From positions 1,798,001-1,862,000 of the forward strand of contig PUFA01000072.1 in assembly GCA_003508835.1 (NCBI GenBank): a stretch of 64,000 nucleotides of DNA, given 5' to 3'. The position numbers were made by a program, and so were the translations under genes. Position 1 is the stretch's first letter, and the number at the start of each line of letters is the position of its first letter. Positions 63,630 through 64,000 of the stretch are shown in pieces. Under the pieces are notes generated by a model, which was not told the DNA's origin, ran no database searches, and worked only from the letters and a program-made list of their open reading frames with translations. This stretch comes from Eonycteris spelaea. Taxonomy: Eukaryota > Chordata > Mammalia > Chiroptera > Pteropodidae.

Positions 63630-63830
63630 GGGATTAACGTCAATCTCACTAGTTATCAGGGAAAGACAAAGTAAAACCACAATGAGATACTGTTTCATAC
63701 TCATGAACAAAAATTTAAAAGTCTAACCAAACAAACTTTTGGGAAGAATGTAGAATAGAAACACCAGTATACCACCACAGGAAGTGTAAACTGGTACCAG
63801 CACTTTGTAGAGCAATTCAGAACAGGTTAT
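63630..63830 (+). mobile_element. Old L1 ORF2 terminal fragment
   Basis: 'taaaaccacaatgagatact' then 'aagtgtaaactggtaccagc' is the end of L1 ORF2, diverged. Confidence 0.75.
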
Positions 63831-63864
63831 TGTGTTATAGGTTATATTAACCCTGAGAGAGCAG

Positions 63865-63924
63865 TCCATGACCTACAAGTAAGAAAAACATTTATCCATG
63901 ACCTACAAGTAAGAAAAACATTTT
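63865..63924. repeat. 30-bp perfect tandem duplication
   Basis: tccatgacctacaagtaaga plus ten further bases occurs twice head to tail, at 63865-63894 and 63895-63924. Confidence 0.95.
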
Positions 63925-64000
63925 ACATCTCAATCCAATACACAGACATCCCCAAACAAAAACTCGACAAAACACTACCCTAACTATATGCCTTATATTA

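Larger units (their letters stand above)
59611..64000 (-). other. BPTF intron 1 (part)
   Basis: At least 4.4 kb, running off the right edge. It holds a MIR (60315-60440), a 5S-derived SINE (62163-62307), old L1 ends (62740-63290, 63630-63830) and a 30-bp tandem duplication (63865-63924). The stretch 60560-62080 is mostly unassigned. Confidence 0.75.

Overview
The window is mammalian nuclear DNA. It has widely spaced exons with GT-AG splice sites, AT-rich introns, and ancient mammal-wide repeats (MIR, L2, old L1, MaLR, hAT-Charlie). One gene fills almost all of it: BPTF (bromodomain PHD finger transcription factor, the large subunit of the NURF chromatin remodeller), read on the minus strand. 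Twenty consecutive coding exons are present, numbered 2 to 21 here on the assumption of one coding exon beyond the right edge. They add up to about 6.25 kb, roughly 2,080 codons or two thirds of a ~3,000-residue protein. Missing are the N-terminal exon (right of 64000) and the C-terminal exons with the glutamine-rich region, second PHD finger and bromodomain (left of 1).

Layout from right to left, in the direction of transcription: intron 1 (59611-64000 and beyond); exon 2 with the DDT domain and first PHD finger; exon 3 with a conserved acidic and aromatic block; exons 4 to 6, three acidic linker exons of the same phase that could each be skipped in frame; exons 7 to 11, the conserved core after PHD1; exon 12; the 2.3-kb exon 13, a fast-evolving disordered region; exons 14 to 16, a second conserved block; and exons 17 to 21, the start of the Q/T/V-rich region, including one optional internal donor and one cassette-like exon. 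No second protein-coding gene is supported.

The lineage clue is a set of three 5S rRNA-derived retroposons with A-rich tails: 19130-19260, 39010-39259, and 62163-62307 on the minus strand. Clear target-site duplications flank the second and third. A tRNA-Val-derived SINE with its own 15-bp duplication lies directly against the first. SINEs built on 5S rRNA are rare in mammals and are known from fruit bats (Pteropodidae). No Alu, carnivore, ruminant or horse SINE is visible, and every L1 piece looks old and broken. A fruit bat is the best guess.

The most notable anomaly is in the coding sequence. Exon 2 has one single-base deletion and exon 13 has three, each cutting the reading frame, while every splice site and the surrounding protein sequence are intact. 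All four are losses of one base, which fits uncorrected consensus errors much better than loss of this essential gene. I did not find a convincing undescribed biological system. The best leads are the 5S/tRNA retroposon structures and the frameshift pattern.
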